Shown: positions 30,704-40,551 of the stretch, in pieces
Layout of the letters: the number at the start of each line of letters is the position of its first letter
How positions within the stretch are numbered: the first letter of the stretch is position 1
DNA from: an uncultured Pantoea sp.
Lineage (GTDB): Bacteria > Pseudomonadota > Gammaproteobacteria > Enterobacterales > Enterobacteriaceae
Assembly: GCA_913775175.1 (NCBI GenBank)
Contig: CAJYKU010000031.1
Location: 19,636 to 83,635, forward strand
DNA length: 64,000 nt
Direction of reading: 5' to 3'
Position numbers and translations under genes: made by a program
Notes under the pieces: model-generated
What the model was told of the DNA's origin: nothing
What the model saw: only the letters and a program-made list of their open reading frames with translations
Databases searched by the model: none

Positions 30704-31216
30704 ATGCGTAACTTAACCGTCGTCATCATTGCCTCAGCGATGGTTCTCAGTCACGCCAGCGCAGCTGCAGCAGAGACGACGACGATTGACGAGATGCATC
30801 AAAATAGCGGCCTGACGACAGGCATTATGACGCAAAATCTGCAAAGTCACATGTTCGATGGCATTGAATTAACCGAGCAGCAACGGCAACAGATGCGGGA
30901 TTTGATGCAGCAAACACGCCATGAACGTCCGATGTTAAGCGTTCAGGATGTTGAAACCATGCACGACCTTGTGACTGCCGACAAATTTAATGAGCCAGCT
31001 ATACGCGAGCTGGCTGAAAAACAGGCCCGTGCACAGGCTGATCTTCAGGTTGAGATGGCCCGGGTTCGTAATCAGATGTATCACCTGTTGACGCCAGCGC
31101 AGCAGGCTGCACTGAAGAAGAATTACGAACGGCGATTGAACGATGTACGCCGGCTCTCAGGAGCACACTCCTTATCAGAATTGCAGGCAGTAAAGAGTAC
31201 CAGCAGTAACCAGTAA
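30704..31216 (+). CDS. cpxP: Periplasmic Cpx inhibitor/adaptor CpxP
   Basis: Periplasmic protein of 170 residues that binds CpxA and represses signalling, and delivers misfolded pilus proteins to DegP. It has a signal peptide (RNLTVVIIASAMVLSHASAAAA). The two LTxxQ repeats of the Spy/CpxP family appear as IELTEQQRQQMRDL and LLTPAQQAAL. It is transcribed away from cpxR, and its 3'UTR encodes the sRNA CpxQ. Confidence 0.95.
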   Translation: MRNLTVVIIASAMVLSHASAAAAETTTIDEMHQNSGLTTGIMTQNLQSHMFDGIELTEQQRQQMRDLMQQTRHERPMLSVQDVETMHDLVTADKFNEPAIRELAEKQARAQADLQVEMARVRNQMYHLLTPAQQAALKKNYERRLNDVRRLSGAHSLSELQAVKSTSSNQ

Positions 31217-31229
31217 CATAGTATCCCTG

Positions 31230-31287
31230 TTTTCCTTGCCATAGACACCATCCCTGTCTTCCCCGCCTACCCAGGCGGGTTTTTTTT
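31230..31287 (+). ncRNA. cpxQ: CpxQ small RNA (cpxP 3'UTR)
   Basis: The region after the cpxP stop contains the conserved CpxQ 5' part (TTTTCCTTGCCATAG, then ACACCATCCCTGTC) and ends in a CCCGCCT/AGGCGGG hairpin with eight T residues, giving 58 nt, the length of E. coli CpxQ. CpxQ is released from the cpxP mRNA by RNase E and acts with Hfq to repress envelope protein mRNAs. The hairpin is also the cpxP terminator. Identified from remembered sequence similarity. Confidence 0.9.
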
Positions 31288-31398
31288 GCCCGCAGGTTTC
31301 CACGCGTACAGAATTCACAGTCGCGGACGCTGCACTGCTATGCTAATGATAAACTTTAACATTAGCGGCCAGATTGCGACCGTTTGATGAGGCGAAGC

Positions 31399-32301
31399 AT
31401 GAATTCTGATTACGCAAAACTGGTAAAACGTGCGGCGCTGGCCGCCACCTCCCTGGCACTGCTGTTGCTGCTGGTAAAGATAGTTGCCTGGTGGTATACC
31501 GGCTCGGTAAGCGTGCTGGCTGCGCTGGTAGATTCTCTGGTGGATATCGCCGCCTCGTTAACTAATTTGCTGGTGGTGCGTTATGCACTACAACCTGCTG
31601 ACGACGATCACACTTTTGGGCATGGCAAAGCGGAATCGCTGGCGGCACTGGCGCAAAGCATGTTTATCTCGGGCTCAGCCCTGTTTTTATTTCTGACCGG
31701 TATACAGCATCTGGCCAGACCAGAAACGTTGCATGCGCCACTGGTGGGCATTGTCGTGACGATCGTTGCACTTTTCTCGACGCTGGTGCTGGTGGCGTTT
31801 CAGCGCTGGGTGGTGCGACACACCCGTAGTCAGGCGATTCGCGCCGATATGCTGCATTATCAGTCCGATATCGTTATGAACGGTGCCATTCTGGTGGCGC
31901 TGATTTTGAGCAGCTACGGTTTTGCGCGCGCGGATGCACTGTTTGCGCTGGGTATTGGCGTATACATTCTCTACAACGCACTGCGTATGGGGTATGAAGC
32001 AGTGCAATCGTTGCTGGATCGGGCGTTGCCAGAGCAGGAGAAGCAGCAGATCATTGCACTGGTTACCGAATGGCCTGGCGTGTCCGGAGCACACGCGCTG
32101 CGCACCCGACAGTCTGGCCCGACGCGTTTTATTCAGCTGCATCTGGAAATGCAGGATACGCTGCCGCTGGTACAGGCTCATCATATCGCGGACCAGATTG
32201 AACAGGCATTGCGTCAGAAGTTTCCCGGCTCAGATGTCATTATTCACCAGGATCCCTGTTCAGTTGTACCAGAGCATCAGCAAGGTTTTTTCCGCTATTA
32301 G
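31399..32301 (+). CDS. fieF: Cation-efflux pump FieF (iron/zinc)
   Basis: Cation diffusion facilitator exporting Zn2+ and Fe2+ in exchange for protons. The start [13 protein letters not shown], with GAGG upstream, gives 300 residues as in E. coli. Six membrane segments are present. Metal-site residues are in [12 protein letters not shown] (DxxxD) and [11 protein letters not shown] (HxxxD), and a cytoplasmic C-terminal domain ends with [11 protein letters not shown]. It lies between cpxP and pfkA, as in E. coli. Confidence 0.96.
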   Translation: MNSDYAKLVKRAALAATSLALLLLLVKIVAWWYTGSVSVLAALVDSLVDIAASLTNLLVVRYALQPADDDHTFGHGKAESLAALAQSMFISGSALFLFLTGIQHLARPETLHAPLVGIVVTIVALFSTLVLVAFQRWVVRHTRSQAIRADMLHYQSDIVMNGAILVALILSSYGFARADALFALGIGVYILYNALRMGYEAVQSLLDRALPEQEKQQIIALVTEWPGVSGAHALRTRQSGPTRFIQLHLEMQDTLPLVQAHHIADQIEQALRQKFPGSDVIIHQDPCSVVPEHQQGFFRY

Positions 32302-32383
32302 TTTTTTAATTACATATAGTTGTGTGCTAATAACGACAAAAAGCACATCACCCGGCAAAATTTTAGCGAAAACTTGTCTGACC

Positions 32384-32416
32384 TGAATCAATTCAGCACT
32401 GAGCCTTTGATATACT
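32384..32416 (+). promoter_or_regulatory. pfkA promoter with Cra operator
   Basis: TGAATCAATTCA (32384-32395) is a palindromic match to the Cra (FruR) consensus TGAAACGTTTCA. It overlaps the -35 position of an extended -10 promoter, TG-A-TATACT (-10 at 32411-32416). The overlap predicts repression of glycolytic pfkA by Cra. Confidence 0.75.
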
Positions 32417-32508
32417 ATCTGCAACTATTAAGCCCCGCGTTCGGGAGCAGGAATGACCCGGTCGATCGGCAGGAATAATCCTTAGTTTTGAACAATCCAG
32501 AGGTTGTC

Positions 32509-33471
32509 ATGATTAAAAAAATCGGAGTACTGACCAGTGGCGGCGACGCCCCAGGCATGAACGCAGCCATTCGCGGAGTTGTCCGTTCCGCACTGAGTGA
32601 AGGCCTGGAAGTTTTTGGTATCTATGACGGCTATCTGGGGCTGTACGAAGATCGCATGATCAATCTCGACCGCTACAGCGTTTCTGACATGATTAACCGC
32701 GGCGGCACATTTCTTGGCTCCGCCCGCTTTCCTGAATTCCGCAATGAAGAGGTTCGTCAGGTCGCCATTGAAAATATGAAAAAGCGCGGTATCGACGCGC
32801 TGGTTGTTATTGGCGGCGATGGTTCATATATGGGTGCAAAGCGCCTGACCGAAATGGGTTTTCCCTGCATCGGTCTGCCAGGTACGATCGATAACGACGT
32901 TGCCGGTACTGATTACACTATTGGTTACTTTACTGCACTGGAAACCGTGGTTGAAGCGATTGACCGCCTGCGCGACACATCTTCTTCGCACCAGCGTATC
33001 TCAATTGTTGAGGTTATGGGGCGCTATTGTGGCGATTTGACCCTGGCTGCCGCGATTGCGGGTGGCTGTGAATTTATCGTACTGCCGGAAATTCCTTATA
33101 CCCGCGAAGAGCTGGTGGAAGAAATTAAAGCGGGTATTGCCAAAGGCAAAAAACATGCAATTGTTGCCATCACTGAGCACATCTGTGATATCGACGATCT
33201 GGCGCGCTTTATTGAAGCAGAGACTAAGCGCGAAACCCGCGCAACGGTATTAGGTCATATTCAGCGGGGTGGTGCACCTTGTGCTTACGACCGTATTCTG
33301 GCGTCGCGGATGGGCGCCTACTCGATCGAGCTGCTGCTGCAGGGCTACGGTGGCCGCTGCGTAGGTATTCAAAATGAGAAAATGGTGCATCACGATATCA
33401 TTGACGCCATTGAGAATATGAAGCGTCCGTTTAAACGCGACTGGCTTGATACGGCGAAAAAACTCTATTAA
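32509..33471 (+). CDS. pfkA: ATP-dependent 6-phosphofructokinase
   Basis: Phosphorylates fructose-6-phosphate, the committed step of glycolysis. The start [16 protein letters not shown] gives the standard 320 residues (an upstream ATG at 32488 is not favoured). Catalytic features are [11 protein letters not shown] (ATP site) and [15 protein letters not shown] with the catalytic Asp; [11 protein letters not shown] follows. Confidence 0.98.
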   Translation: MIKKIGVLTSGGDAPGMNAAIRGVVRSALSEGLEVFGIYDGYLGLYEDRMINLDRYSVSDMINRGGTFLGSARFPEFRNEEVRQVAIENMKKRGIDALVVIGGDGSYMGAKRLTEMGFPCIGLPGTIDNDVAGTDYTIGYFTALETVVEAIDRLRDTSSSHQRISIVEVMGRYCGDLTLAAAIAGGCEFIVLPEIPYTREELVEEIKAGIAKGKKHAIVAITEHICDIDDLARFIEAETKRETRATVLGHIQRGGAPCAYDRILASRMGAYSIELLLQGYGGRCVGIQNEKMVHHDIIDAIENMKRPFKRDWLDTAKKLY

Positions 33472-33481
33472 TCAGTCTGAA

Positions 33482-33506
33482 AAAGGCGCGAACTGCTTCG
33501 CGCCTT
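33482..33506 (+). terminator. Hairpin terminator after pfkA
   Basis: AAAGGCGCGAA and TTCGCGCCTT pair around a CTGC loop 11 bases after the pfkA stop. The U-run is short. Confidence 0.75.
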
Positions 33507-33614
33507 CTGCGCTTGCCTATATTCTTCCTGGTTATAACCGCTTATTTTTAATTCTTTAATTCACTGGTTGCTTTATGTCACTCTTGCAGCATAAATCATG
33601 CGGGAGAGCAGGCA

Positions 33615-34604
33615 ATGAATAAGTGGAGCATTGGAATAACTTTATTACTGGCATCTTCCGGGGTGCTGGCAAAGGATTATCAGCTACTGAATGTTTCATA
33701 CGATCCCACCCGCGAGCTGTATGAACAATACAATAAAGCCTTTAGCGCGCACTATAAGCAGGAAACCGGCGATAATGTCGTGATCCGTCAGTCACATGGC
33801 GGTTCGGGTAAACAGGCGACTTCAGTGATAAATGGTATCCGCGCGGATGTGGTCACGCTGGCGCTGCAATCCGACGTGGATGCGATTGCTGAACGTGGCC
33901 GTATTGATAAAAACTGGATTAAACGTCTGCCGGATAACTCCGCGCCCTATACCTCCACCATAGTATTCCTGGTGCGCAAAGGTAACCCTAAAAACATTCA
34001 CGACTGGCCCGATCTGATTAAGCCCGGTGTTTCAGTGATCACGCCAAATCCGAAAACCTCTGGCGGTGCCCGCTGGAACTATCTGGCTGCATGGGGCTGG
34101 GCGCTGGATCAGAATCAGGGCGACCAGGCTAAAGCGCTGGCATATGTTAAAGCACTGTTCAAAAACGTTGAGGTACAGGATTCCGGTGCACGTGGTGCCA
34201 CAAACACCTTTGTCGAGCGTGGCATTGGCGATGTGCTGATTGCGTGGGAAAACGAAGCCTATCTTGCAGTGGATAAACTGGGCAAAGATAAGTTTGAAAT
34301 CGTTACGCCGGGAGAATCGATCCTGGCAGAACCCACGGTCTCAGTCGTGGATAAAGTGGTAGATGCTCAGGGCACGCGTAACGTTGCTGAAGCCTATCTG
34401 AAATATCTCTATTCACCAGAAGGCCAGACCATCGCTGCACAAAACTTCTATCGTCCACGTGATGCCGAAGTGGCGAAAAAATTTGCCAGCACTTTTGCTC
34501 CGGTAAAACTGTTTACCGTCGATGAAAAATTTGGTGGCTGGGCTAAAGCGCAGCATGACCACTTCGCTGATGGTGGTACTTACGACCAGGTGATGAAGCC
34601 GTAA
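33615..34604 (+). CDS. sbp: Sulfate-binding periplasmic protein
   Basis: Periplasmic receptor of the CysTWA sulfate/thiosulfate ABC transporter. It has 329 residues with a signal peptide ([16 protein letters not shown]). Family signatures are QSHGGSGKQ (sulfate-binding loop) and [19 protein letters not shown]. It stands alone between pfkA and cdh, as in E. coli, with the transporter genes elsewhere. CysB control is expected but no clear site was identified. Confidence 0.97.
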   Translation: MNKWSIGITLLLASSGVLAKDYQLLNVSYDPTRELYEQYNKAFSAHYKQETGDNVVIRQSHGGSGKQATSVINGIRADVVTLALQSDVDAIAERGRIDKNWIKRLPDNSAPYTSTIVFLVRKGNPKNIHDWPDLIKPGVSVITPNPKTSGGARWNYLAAWGWALDQNQGDQAKALAYVKALFKNVEVQDSGARGATNTFVERGIGDVLIAWENEAYLAVDKLGKDKFEIVTPGESILAEPTVSVVDKVVDAQGTRNVAEAYLKYLYSPEGQTIAAQNFYRPRDAEVAKKFASTFAPVKLFTVDEKFGGWAKAQHDHFADGGTYDQVMKP

Positions 34605-34622
34605 CGGCTCATATCATCTGAT

Positions 34623-34651
34623 AAAACGGCTGGCCTGGTGCTGGCCGTTTT
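34623..34651 (+). terminator. Hairpin terminator after sbp
   Basis: AAAACGGC and GCCGTTTT pair 19 bases downstream of the sbp stop, with a T-run forming the distal arm. Confidence 0.7.
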
Positions 34652-34732
34652 GCATTCTGGATAATAACATCTGGCAATTAAATACAAATCCTTATTAAAA
34701 TTGTGTCTTTAGCTCAAGCTGAGGCATAGACC

Positions 34733-35497
34733 ATGCAAGGACGTAAAGGTGTTTTAACGCTGCTGGTACTGAGTCTGGCAATAGTGATAGCTGTACTAAG
34801 CGCTGCCGCATTTTACTACTACCGGAATGGCGAGGTACTCTGGCAAATTGTCAGCGAAAAATGTGTTCCTGACATGCGTCAGCATGGCGACCCCGCTCCC
34901 TGTCAGGACGTCAATCTCAGACAGGGTTATGTCGTTTTCAACGATATCAAAGGCCCGCTGCACTCTCTGTTACTACCCACAGCAAAAATAACCGGTATGG
35001 AGAGTTCGGCTCTGCTTGATCCCGCTACCCCGAATCTGTTTTTCGCCGCCTGGCAGTGGCGTACCCGGCTAATCGCGCAGAATAAACCGGTAAGCGATCG
35101 TGCTTTTGCACTGGCTATCAATGCACAGTATGGGCGCTCACAGAACCAGTTACATATACATATCTCTTGCCTGCGACCAGAAGTACGGCAGCAGCTGGAT
35201 ACTGAGGCTGCTGAGTTGAATGAGACCTGGCAAAGCCTGACGCTGCATGGTCATCGCTATCTGGTGCGCGCGCTTTCTGCGGCACAACTGGCGCAGCAGA
35301 GCGCATTTATACGTCTGGCAACTGAAGTACCGGGGGCGCGTAATAATATGGGACAGTACGGTCTGGCGCTGGCTGCATTGCCTGATGGACGCCTGGCACT
35401 GATGGCGCTGCGGCGTAACTGGCTAATGCTGAATGGGGGATCAGCCGGCGAGTTGCAGGATTATACGTGTCAGCTGCTGAGTTCGCAGAAAGCTTAA
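34733..35497 (+). CDS. cdh: CDP-diacylglycerol diphosphatase
   Basis: Hydrolyses CDP-diacylglycerol to phosphatidate and CMP. It has 254 residues with an N-terminal membrane anchor (VLTLLVLSLAIVIAVLSAAA), and the HIT-like catalytic motif is in QLHIHISCLRP. Its position between sbp and tpiA matches E. coli, where cdh is also convergent with tpiA. Non-essential in E. coli. Confidence 0.92.
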   Translation: MQGRKGVLTLLVLSLAIVIAVLSAAAFYYYRNGEVLWQIVSEKCVPDMRQHGDPAPCQDVNLRQGYVVFNDIKGPLHSLLLPTAKITGMESSALLDPATPNLFFAAWQWRTRLIAQNKPVSDRAFALAINAQYGRSQNQLHIHISCLRPEVRQQLDTEAAELNETWQSLTLHGHRYLVRALSAAQLAQQSAFIRLATEVPGARNNMGQYGLALAALPDGRLALMALRRNWLMLNGGSAGELQDYTCQLLSSQKA

Positions 35498-35589
35498 ATC
35501 AAAGATAGTTAAGCCTGCGCCCGGAAAACAGCTTGTGTACTCCATCCGGGATTAACCGGCAACGACGCTGACAGAGCGTTGCTCAGGCA

Positions 35590-35629
35590 ATAAAAAAGGC
35601 GACCCGCATTAACCTGCTGATCGCCTTTT
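35590..35629 (-). terminator. Intrinsic terminator after tpiA
   Basis: On the minus strand AAAAGGCGA and TCGCCTTTT form the stem base, followed by TTTTTTATTG, 15 bases after the tpiA stop. Confidence 0.85.
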
Positions 35630-35643
35630 GTGCAGCGTTAATA

Positions 35644-36411
35644 TCAGCCTTTTTTCGCGGCCGCCGCAGCGTTAACAATGACAGCAAACGCATCTGCTTT
35701 CAGCGATGCGCCACCGACCAGCGCACCGTCAATGTCGGGCTGGGTAAAAAGTTCAGCGGCGTTTTTATCATTTACTGAGCCGCCATACTGGATAATAACC
35801 TGTTGCGCGACAGCGGCATCTTTTTTCGCGATATGATCGCGAATGAATTTATGTACTGCCTGGGCCTGATCTGGCGTGGCTGATTTGCCAGTGCCGATTG
35901 CCCAGACGGGCTCATAAGCGATAACAGCATCGTTAAATGCAGCAGCGCCCTGGCTCTCCAGAACGGCATCCAGCTGACGTGCGCACACTTCTTCTGTTTT
36001 TCCGGCTTCATTTTCTGCTTCAGTTTCACCGATGCAGAGTACAGGCACCAGACCCGCCTCTTTCAGCACGGCAAACTTCTTAGCAATAAACTCGTCGCTC
36101 TCTTTATGATAGGTGCGACGTTCTGAGTGACCGATAATAATGTATTTCGCGCCGATATCTTTAAGCATCTCTGCGGAGGTTTCACCGGTAAATGCACCAG
36201 AGAGGTTAACGTCGACATTCTGTGCACCCAGCGCGATGCTGCTGTCGGCAATCGCATCTTTCGCCTGCGCAAGATAGATGGCTGGTGGCGCAATCGCCAC
36301 ACCACAACCCTCTACGCCTGAGAGCGCCTGACGCAGTCCCTCAATCAGATCGGTGGTCATCTGCTTGTTGCCGTTCAGTTTCCAGTTACCCATAACCAGT
36401 GGATGTCGCAT
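35644..36411 (-). CDS. tpiA: Triosephosphate isomerase
   Basis: Interconverts dihydroxyacetone phosphate and glyceraldehyde-3-phosphate. The start [14 protein letters not shown] gives 255 residues, as in E. coli. Catalytic residues are visible: Lys in NWKLNG, His in IIGHSERR and Glu in [11 protein letters not shown]. The phosphate-gripping [11 protein letters not shown] is near the end. Confidence 0.98.
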   Translation of the reverse strand: MRHPLVMGNWKLNGNKQMTTDLIEGLRQALSGVEGCGVAIAPPAIYLAQAKDAIADSSIALGAQNVDVNLSGAFTGETSAEMLKDIGAKYIIIGHSERRTYHKESDEFIAKKFAVLKEAGLVPVLCIGETEAENEAGKTEEVCARQLDAVLESQGAAAFNDAVIAYEPVWAIGTGKSATPDQAQAVHKFIRDHIAKKDAAVAQQVIIQYGGSVNDKNAAELFTQPDIDGALVGGASLKADAFAVIVNAAAAAKKG

Positions 36412-36531
36412 TCGTTCCTCCGCATTACGCGATTCATGAAATAGCGCTGCCAGCGGGCAGCGATGTTTGCCAGACAGTATAGAGATCAAACGCGTCGCTG
36501 GCTTTGACTTTCGTTAGTTTCGCCGCAGAGA

Positions 36532-37119
36532 TCAGGGAGCAGGCAGCGTCAGTTTGATGGGCTCAACAGCAAAGGTCAGGCCCTTATCACCGTTATCAGC
36601 AACGACAAAGCGCAGTGCACCTTCAGTATGCGCAGAGTAGCGTACACCTTTACCAGCACTGAGTAGCGTATCCAGCTTCTGCCGACCCTCTGCAGCCGAT
36701 AGCCCCGGAACAAAATAGCGAAGCAGGGCGGTCATATAATCCATCGCCTGCTGCTGAGCTGCTTTCATCTCCGGGCCTGGCACCGGCAGCCAGGTAATCT
36801 GCAGGGTTTTGATTTTTCCGGTACCCTGCTCCAGCGCGCTGGAGGAGTAGAGCGTCTCACTGATCTTACTGGCTGCCCGTGTCAGATGACTTTTCTCATC
36901 GCGATTATCGATAGCCCGATACTCCAGCAGCGGCAGATCCGGATTGGCCGCATTATATTTTTCGCGGAATTGTGCAATCGTCATATCAAAGGTGGGGGCG
37001 CCCGCCAGCAGATAGGGCGCGACTGGCAGATGTGCACTGCGACTGGATGGCGTATCCTCCGCCCAGGCGGAAGATATCAGCGCGAAGCTGAGCAGCAGCG
37101 CGCCTGTCAGATTCTTCAT
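36532..37119 (-). CDS. yiiQ: DUF1454 periplasmic protein YiiQ
   Basis: Exported protein of 195 residues with a signal peptide (KNLTGALLLSFALISSAWAED). The remainder corresponds to the DUF1454 family (YiiQ), found between tpiA and fpr in enterics. No catalytic motif is evident and the function is unknown. It precedes tpiA on the same strand, 120 bases away. Confidence 0.85.
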   Translation of the reverse strand: MKNLTGALLLSFALISSAWAEDTPSSRSAHLPVAPYLLAGAPTFDMTIAQFREKYNAANPDLPLLEYRAIDNRDEKSHLTRAASKISETLYSSSALEQGTGKIKTLQITWLPVPGPEMKAAQQQAMDYMTALLRYFVPGLSAAEGRQKLDTLLSAGKGVRYSAHTEGALRFVVADNGDKGLTFAVEPIKLTLPAP

Positions 37120-37222
37120 TTTATCGGCCCTGAATCATTCACTTATGGCACGATTAGAACGGTTTTTACGGTTGAAAGTCAAAGCTACAGGGTGAAAAAC
37201 CGGCTTATGCTCTGCGCCATGC

Positions 37223-37969
37223 TCACCAGTAGTGCTCGCTGGTCATATGACCAGGTTTGCGTTTGAAATGTTTGCGCATTTCACGGCTCTCTTTCAGCAA
37301 CTGCTGCGTATCCCTGACCATCTGCGGATTACCACATAGCATGACATGGCTGCTCTCAGCATCCAGCGACAAACCGACCGCGCGCTCCAGCGCACCGCTC
37401 TCAATCAGGTCTGGTATCCGGCCATGCAGAGAATCGGCGCTGTTATCCCGACTGACTACCGTCTGGATATACAGTTTGCCGGCGTAACGCTGCTGGAGTG
37501 TTTGCATCATCGGCAGAAAGCTGAGGTCGCGGGAGTAGCGTGCGGCGTGTATCAGCACAATATTTTCAAAGCGTTCCAGTCCCTCGCCCTGCTGTAAAAT
37601 AGAGAGATAGGGCCCGATTGCGGTACCGGTTGCCAGCATCCATAACGTTCGGCAGTCCGGGATCTCATCAAGTATAAAGAACCCCGATGCCTCTTTGGTT
37701 ACCATAACGTTGTCGCCTGGCTGTAGCGCCTGCAGACGTGGGCTCAGCTTGCCCTCAGGCACTGTGACCAGATAGAACTCCAGCAGCGGATCATCGGGTG
37801 CGTTGACATAAGAGTAAGCTCGCTGTACTCGCTCACCATCAATTTCCAGCCCCAGTTTGGCAAATTGCCCGGCGCTAAAGCGCTCAATCGGCGCTGTGAC
37901 GCGCAGGCTGAACAGAGAATCAGTCCAGCTTTTCACCTCTTTTACTTCTGCATTCAGCCACTCAGCCAT
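37223..37969 (-). CDS. fpr: Ferredoxin/flavodoxin-NADP+ reductase
   Basis: Transfers electrons from NADPH to flavodoxin or ferredoxin through FAD, and contributes to oxidative-stress defence. The start MAEWLNAEVKEVKSW gives 248 residues, as in E. coli. The FAD motif is VQRAYSYVNAP and the NADP motif is MLATGTAIGPYLS. The C-terminus ends in YW, the aromatic cap of this family. Confidence 0.97.
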   Translation of the reverse strand: MAEWLNAEVKEVKSWTDSLFSLRVTAPIERFSAGQFAKLGLEIDGERVQRAYSYVNAPDDPLLEFYLVTVPEGKLSPRLQALQPGDNVMVTKEASGFFILDEIPDCRTLWMLATGTAIGPYLSILQQGEGLERFENIVLIHAARYSRDLSFLPMMQTLQQRYAGKLYIQTVVSRDNSADSLHGRIPDLIESGALERAVGLSLDAESSHVMLCGNPQMVRDTQQLLKESREMRKHFKRKPGHMTSEHYW

Positions 37970-38255
37970 ATATGCTCCTGTCGGTTTCTCCCGGATATCT
38001 CTATCTTTACCAGTCCGAATAACGCTTGTCAGCCGGTCGCTGGTAAAAGCGCTCATTGCGACAAACTGGCCGCACGGAACGTCACTTGTAGCGGTCTCTT
38101 TACAGCCTGGTACAGAAGGTTGACGAGTGACAACCTGGCTTCCTGATGCACTCCTCTCGATTTATGGTGAAATTTTGATATTTTTGCCGCCACCTCCGGC
38201 AGGCAGCTGCATGTGTTCTGCCGGCTCGTTCTTTTTCAGGCAGATAGTTTGTTCC

Positions 38256-39452
38256 ATGTTGATGAATAACACTCAGAATCGTTTTTTGCTCTTTATGCTG
38301 ATCGTGCTGGTGGCCGTCGGACAGATGGCACAAACCATCTACGTACCAGCAATGGCGGATATGGCTGATGCGCTGAACGTGCGCAGCGGCGCAATGCAGC
38401 AGGTCATGGCGGCTTACCTGATCACTTACGGTGGATCGCAGCTGATCTATGGACCTCTCTCTGACACGGTTGGTCGCCGCCCGGTGATCCTTGCTGGCAT
38501 GACTATTTTTGCCTGCGGCGCAACGCTGGCACTCTGCGCCTCAACACTGCAAATGCTGGTATCAGGCAGTGCTATTCAGGGGCTGGGAACGGGTGTTGCT
38601 GGCGTGATGGCGCGTACGATGCCACGCGATCTCTATGCAGGTACTGCGCTGCGTCAGGCAAACAGTCTGCTTAATATGGGCATTCTGGTCAGCCCGCTGC
38701 TGGCACCTGTTATAGGTGCGCTGCTTACCCGCTTTATTAGCTGGCATGCCTGCTTTGCCTTTCTGCTGCTGCTCTGTGTAAGCGTTACAGCAGCGATGGC
38801 GCGCTGGTTGCCAGAAACCCGTCCTGCTGAGACACCGGTAACACCGTTTCTGCGCCGCTACGTTACGCTGCTGAGTGACGCAAATTTTGTGCGTTATCTG
38901 CTGCTGCTGGTAGGCGCGCTGGCAGGTATTGCGGTGTTTGAAGCAAGCTGTGGCGTGCTGCTGGGTGGCGTACTCAGGCTGGATAGCCTGACTGTGAGTA
39001 TTCTGTTTATTCTGCCTATCCCGGCCGCATTTTTTGGTGCGTGGTTTGCGGGCCGCGAGCAGAAATCCTGGCATACTCTGATGTGGTATGGGGTGAACAG
39101 CTGCCTGCTGGCAGGCCTGCTGATGTGGATCCCCGGCTGGTTTGGCGTAATGAATATCTGGACACTGCTGATACCCGCTGCGCTGTTTTTCTTTGGTGCC
39201 GGAATGCTGTTTCCCCTGGCGACGTCTGGCGCAATGGAGCCTTATGCCTGGCTGGCTGGTAGTGCCGGTGCGCTAATTGGTGGTGTGCAGAATCTTGGCT
39301 CAGGTGTCGTTGCCTGGCTCTCTGCACTGCTACCACAACACGATCAGTTCAGCCTTGGTCTGCTGATGTTTGTGACATCGCTGGTGATGCTGCTGTGCTG
39401 GTGGCCGCTTTCGCGTCATCCCGAAAGCGGCAGAGAGACCGTTACAGGATAA
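38256..39452 (+). CDS. emrD: Multidrug efflux MFS transporter EmrD
   Basis: Twelve-helix drug:proton antiporter of about 398 residues. MFS motif A is GPLSDTVGRRPVI, with GTGVAGVMARTMPRDLY and ILPIPAAFFGAWFAG matching EmrD closely. ATG codons at 38256 and 38262 are both possible starts; a longer frame from 38127 has no support and overlaps the fpr promoter region. In E. coli K-12 emrD is at another locus. Its 3' end overlaps glpX by 11 bases tail to tail. Confidence 0.9.
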   Translation: MLMNNTQNRFLLFMLIVLVAVGQMAQTIYVPAMADMADALNVRSGAMQQVMAAYLITYGGSQLIYGPLSDTVGRRPVILAGMTIFACGATLALCASTLQMLVSGSAIQGLGTGVAGVMARTMPRDLYAGTALRQANSLLNMGILVSPLLAPVIGALLTRFISWHACFAFLLLLCVSVTAAMARWLPETRPAETPVTPFLRRYVTLLSDANFVRYLLLLVGALAGIAVFEASCGVLLGGVLRLDSLTVSILFILPIPAAFFGAWFAGREQKSWHTLMWYGVNSCLLAGLLMWIPGWFGVMNIWTLLIPAALFFFGAGMLFPLATSGAMEPYAWLAGSAGALIGGVQNLGSGVVAWLSALLPQHDQFSLGLLMFVTSLVMLLCWWPLSRHPESGRETVTG

Positions 39453-40452
39453 ACGGATGCAGCGCTGCATCCTTACGATCAAGATAGTGGATAGAGTGGA
39501 TGCGACGAATGGTGCGCGACTTACCGCGCACCAGCAGCGTTTCGCTGGTGGCCATATTGCCGCTGCACGTAATGCCTTTTAGCAGATCACCGGAGGTGAT
39601 ACCGGTTGCTGCAAAGATAACGTTGTCATTGCGTGCCATCTCCGCCAGCGTTAATACTCTGTTGGCTTCAATGCCCATTTCCGCGCAGCGCAGCAGCTCC
39701 TGCTCTCCCAGTCGCTGGTTCTCCGGGGTATTTTCCCTGACCTGGTGGCGTGGCAACAGGCGAGCCTGCATATCGCCATCCATGGCACGGATCACCGCAG
39801 CTGAAACCACCCCTTCGGGCGCACCGCCAATACCATACAGCACATCGACTTCGCTATCCGGCATACAGGTCAGAATTGAGGCCGCCACATCGCCATCTGG
39901 AAAGGCAAAAACACGAACACCCAGCGCCTGAAGCTGCGCGATTGTCGCATCGTGGCGCGGTTTTGCCAGAATGGATACTGTCAGATGGCTTAACGGCTTA
40001 CCCAGGGCACTGGCAATATTTCGCAGATTGGTCTCCAGCGGCAGTGCAAGATCGATCGCACCGCGTGCTCCGGGCCCGACAATCAGTTTTTCCATGTACA
40101 TATCAGGTGCGTGCAGAAAGCTACCTCTGTCGCCCACGGCCAGGACAGCCAGTGCATTGGCCTGGCCCATAGCGGTCATCCGTGTGCCTTCAATGGGATC
40201 GACAGCGATATCTACAGCATCGCCGCGGCCGCTGCCAACCTGCTCACCGATGTAAAGCATTGGCGCTTCGTCAATTTCGCCCTCGCCAATCACGATACGA
40301 CCATCAATATCGATGGTATTAAGCATAATGCGCATAGCATTGACGGCCGCGCCATCAGCCGCGTTTTTATCGCCGCGACCTAACCAGCGATAGCCAGCCA
40401 GCGCGGCAGCTTCAGTGACGCGGGAAAATTCAATTGCGAGTTCACGTTTCAT
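39442..40452 (-). CDS. glpX: Class II fructose-1,6-bisphosphatase
   Basis: Gluconeogenic hydrolysis of fructose-1,6-bisphosphate. The start MKRELAIEFSRVTEAAALAG gives 336 residues, as in E. coli. Signatures are WLGRGDKNAADG, GEGEIDEAPMLYIGE and the metal site VDPIEGTRMTAMG. It is the distal gene of the glpFKX cluster, separated from glpK by a terminator-like hairpin. Confidence 0.97.
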   Translation of the reverse strand: MKRELAIEFSRVTEAAALAGYRWLGRGDKNAADGAAVNAMRIMLNTIDIDGRIVIGEGEIDEAPMLYIGEQVGSGRGDAVDIAVDPIEGTRMTAMGQANALAVLAVGDRGSFLHAPDMYMEKLIVGPGARGAIDLALPLETNLRNIASALGKPLSHLTVSILAKPRHDATIAQLQALGVRVFAFPDGDVAASILTCMPDSEVDVLYGIGGAPEGVVSAAVIRAMDGDMQARLLPRHQVRENTPENQRLGEQELLRCAEMGIEANRVLTLAEMARNDNVIFAATGITSGDLLKGITCSGNMATSETLLVRGKSRTIRRIHSIHYLDRKDAALHPFIL

Positions 40453-40518
40453 GGGCCTGCACCTGATAACAAAACAGGCAAAAAGTGTAACACAGAGGTA
40501 ACAACAGGAGAGGGGGAA

Positions 40519-40542
40519 AACCCGCGGCATAAACCGCGGGTT
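40519..40542 (-). terminator. Terminator/attenuator between glpK and glpX
   Basis: AACCCGCGG and CCGCGGGTT form a 9-bp stem with a six-base loop, followed on the minus strand by TTTTCCCCC. It should end most glpFK transcripts and let only part continue into glpX. Confidence 0.78.
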
Positions 40543-40551
40543 AAAGGGAAC

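Noticed and set aside
38127..38255. N-terminal extension of EmrD
   Set aside because: The extra residues are not hydrophobic MFS sequence and EmrD homologues start near MNNTQNRFLL; the stretch is the fpr-emrD intergenic region.
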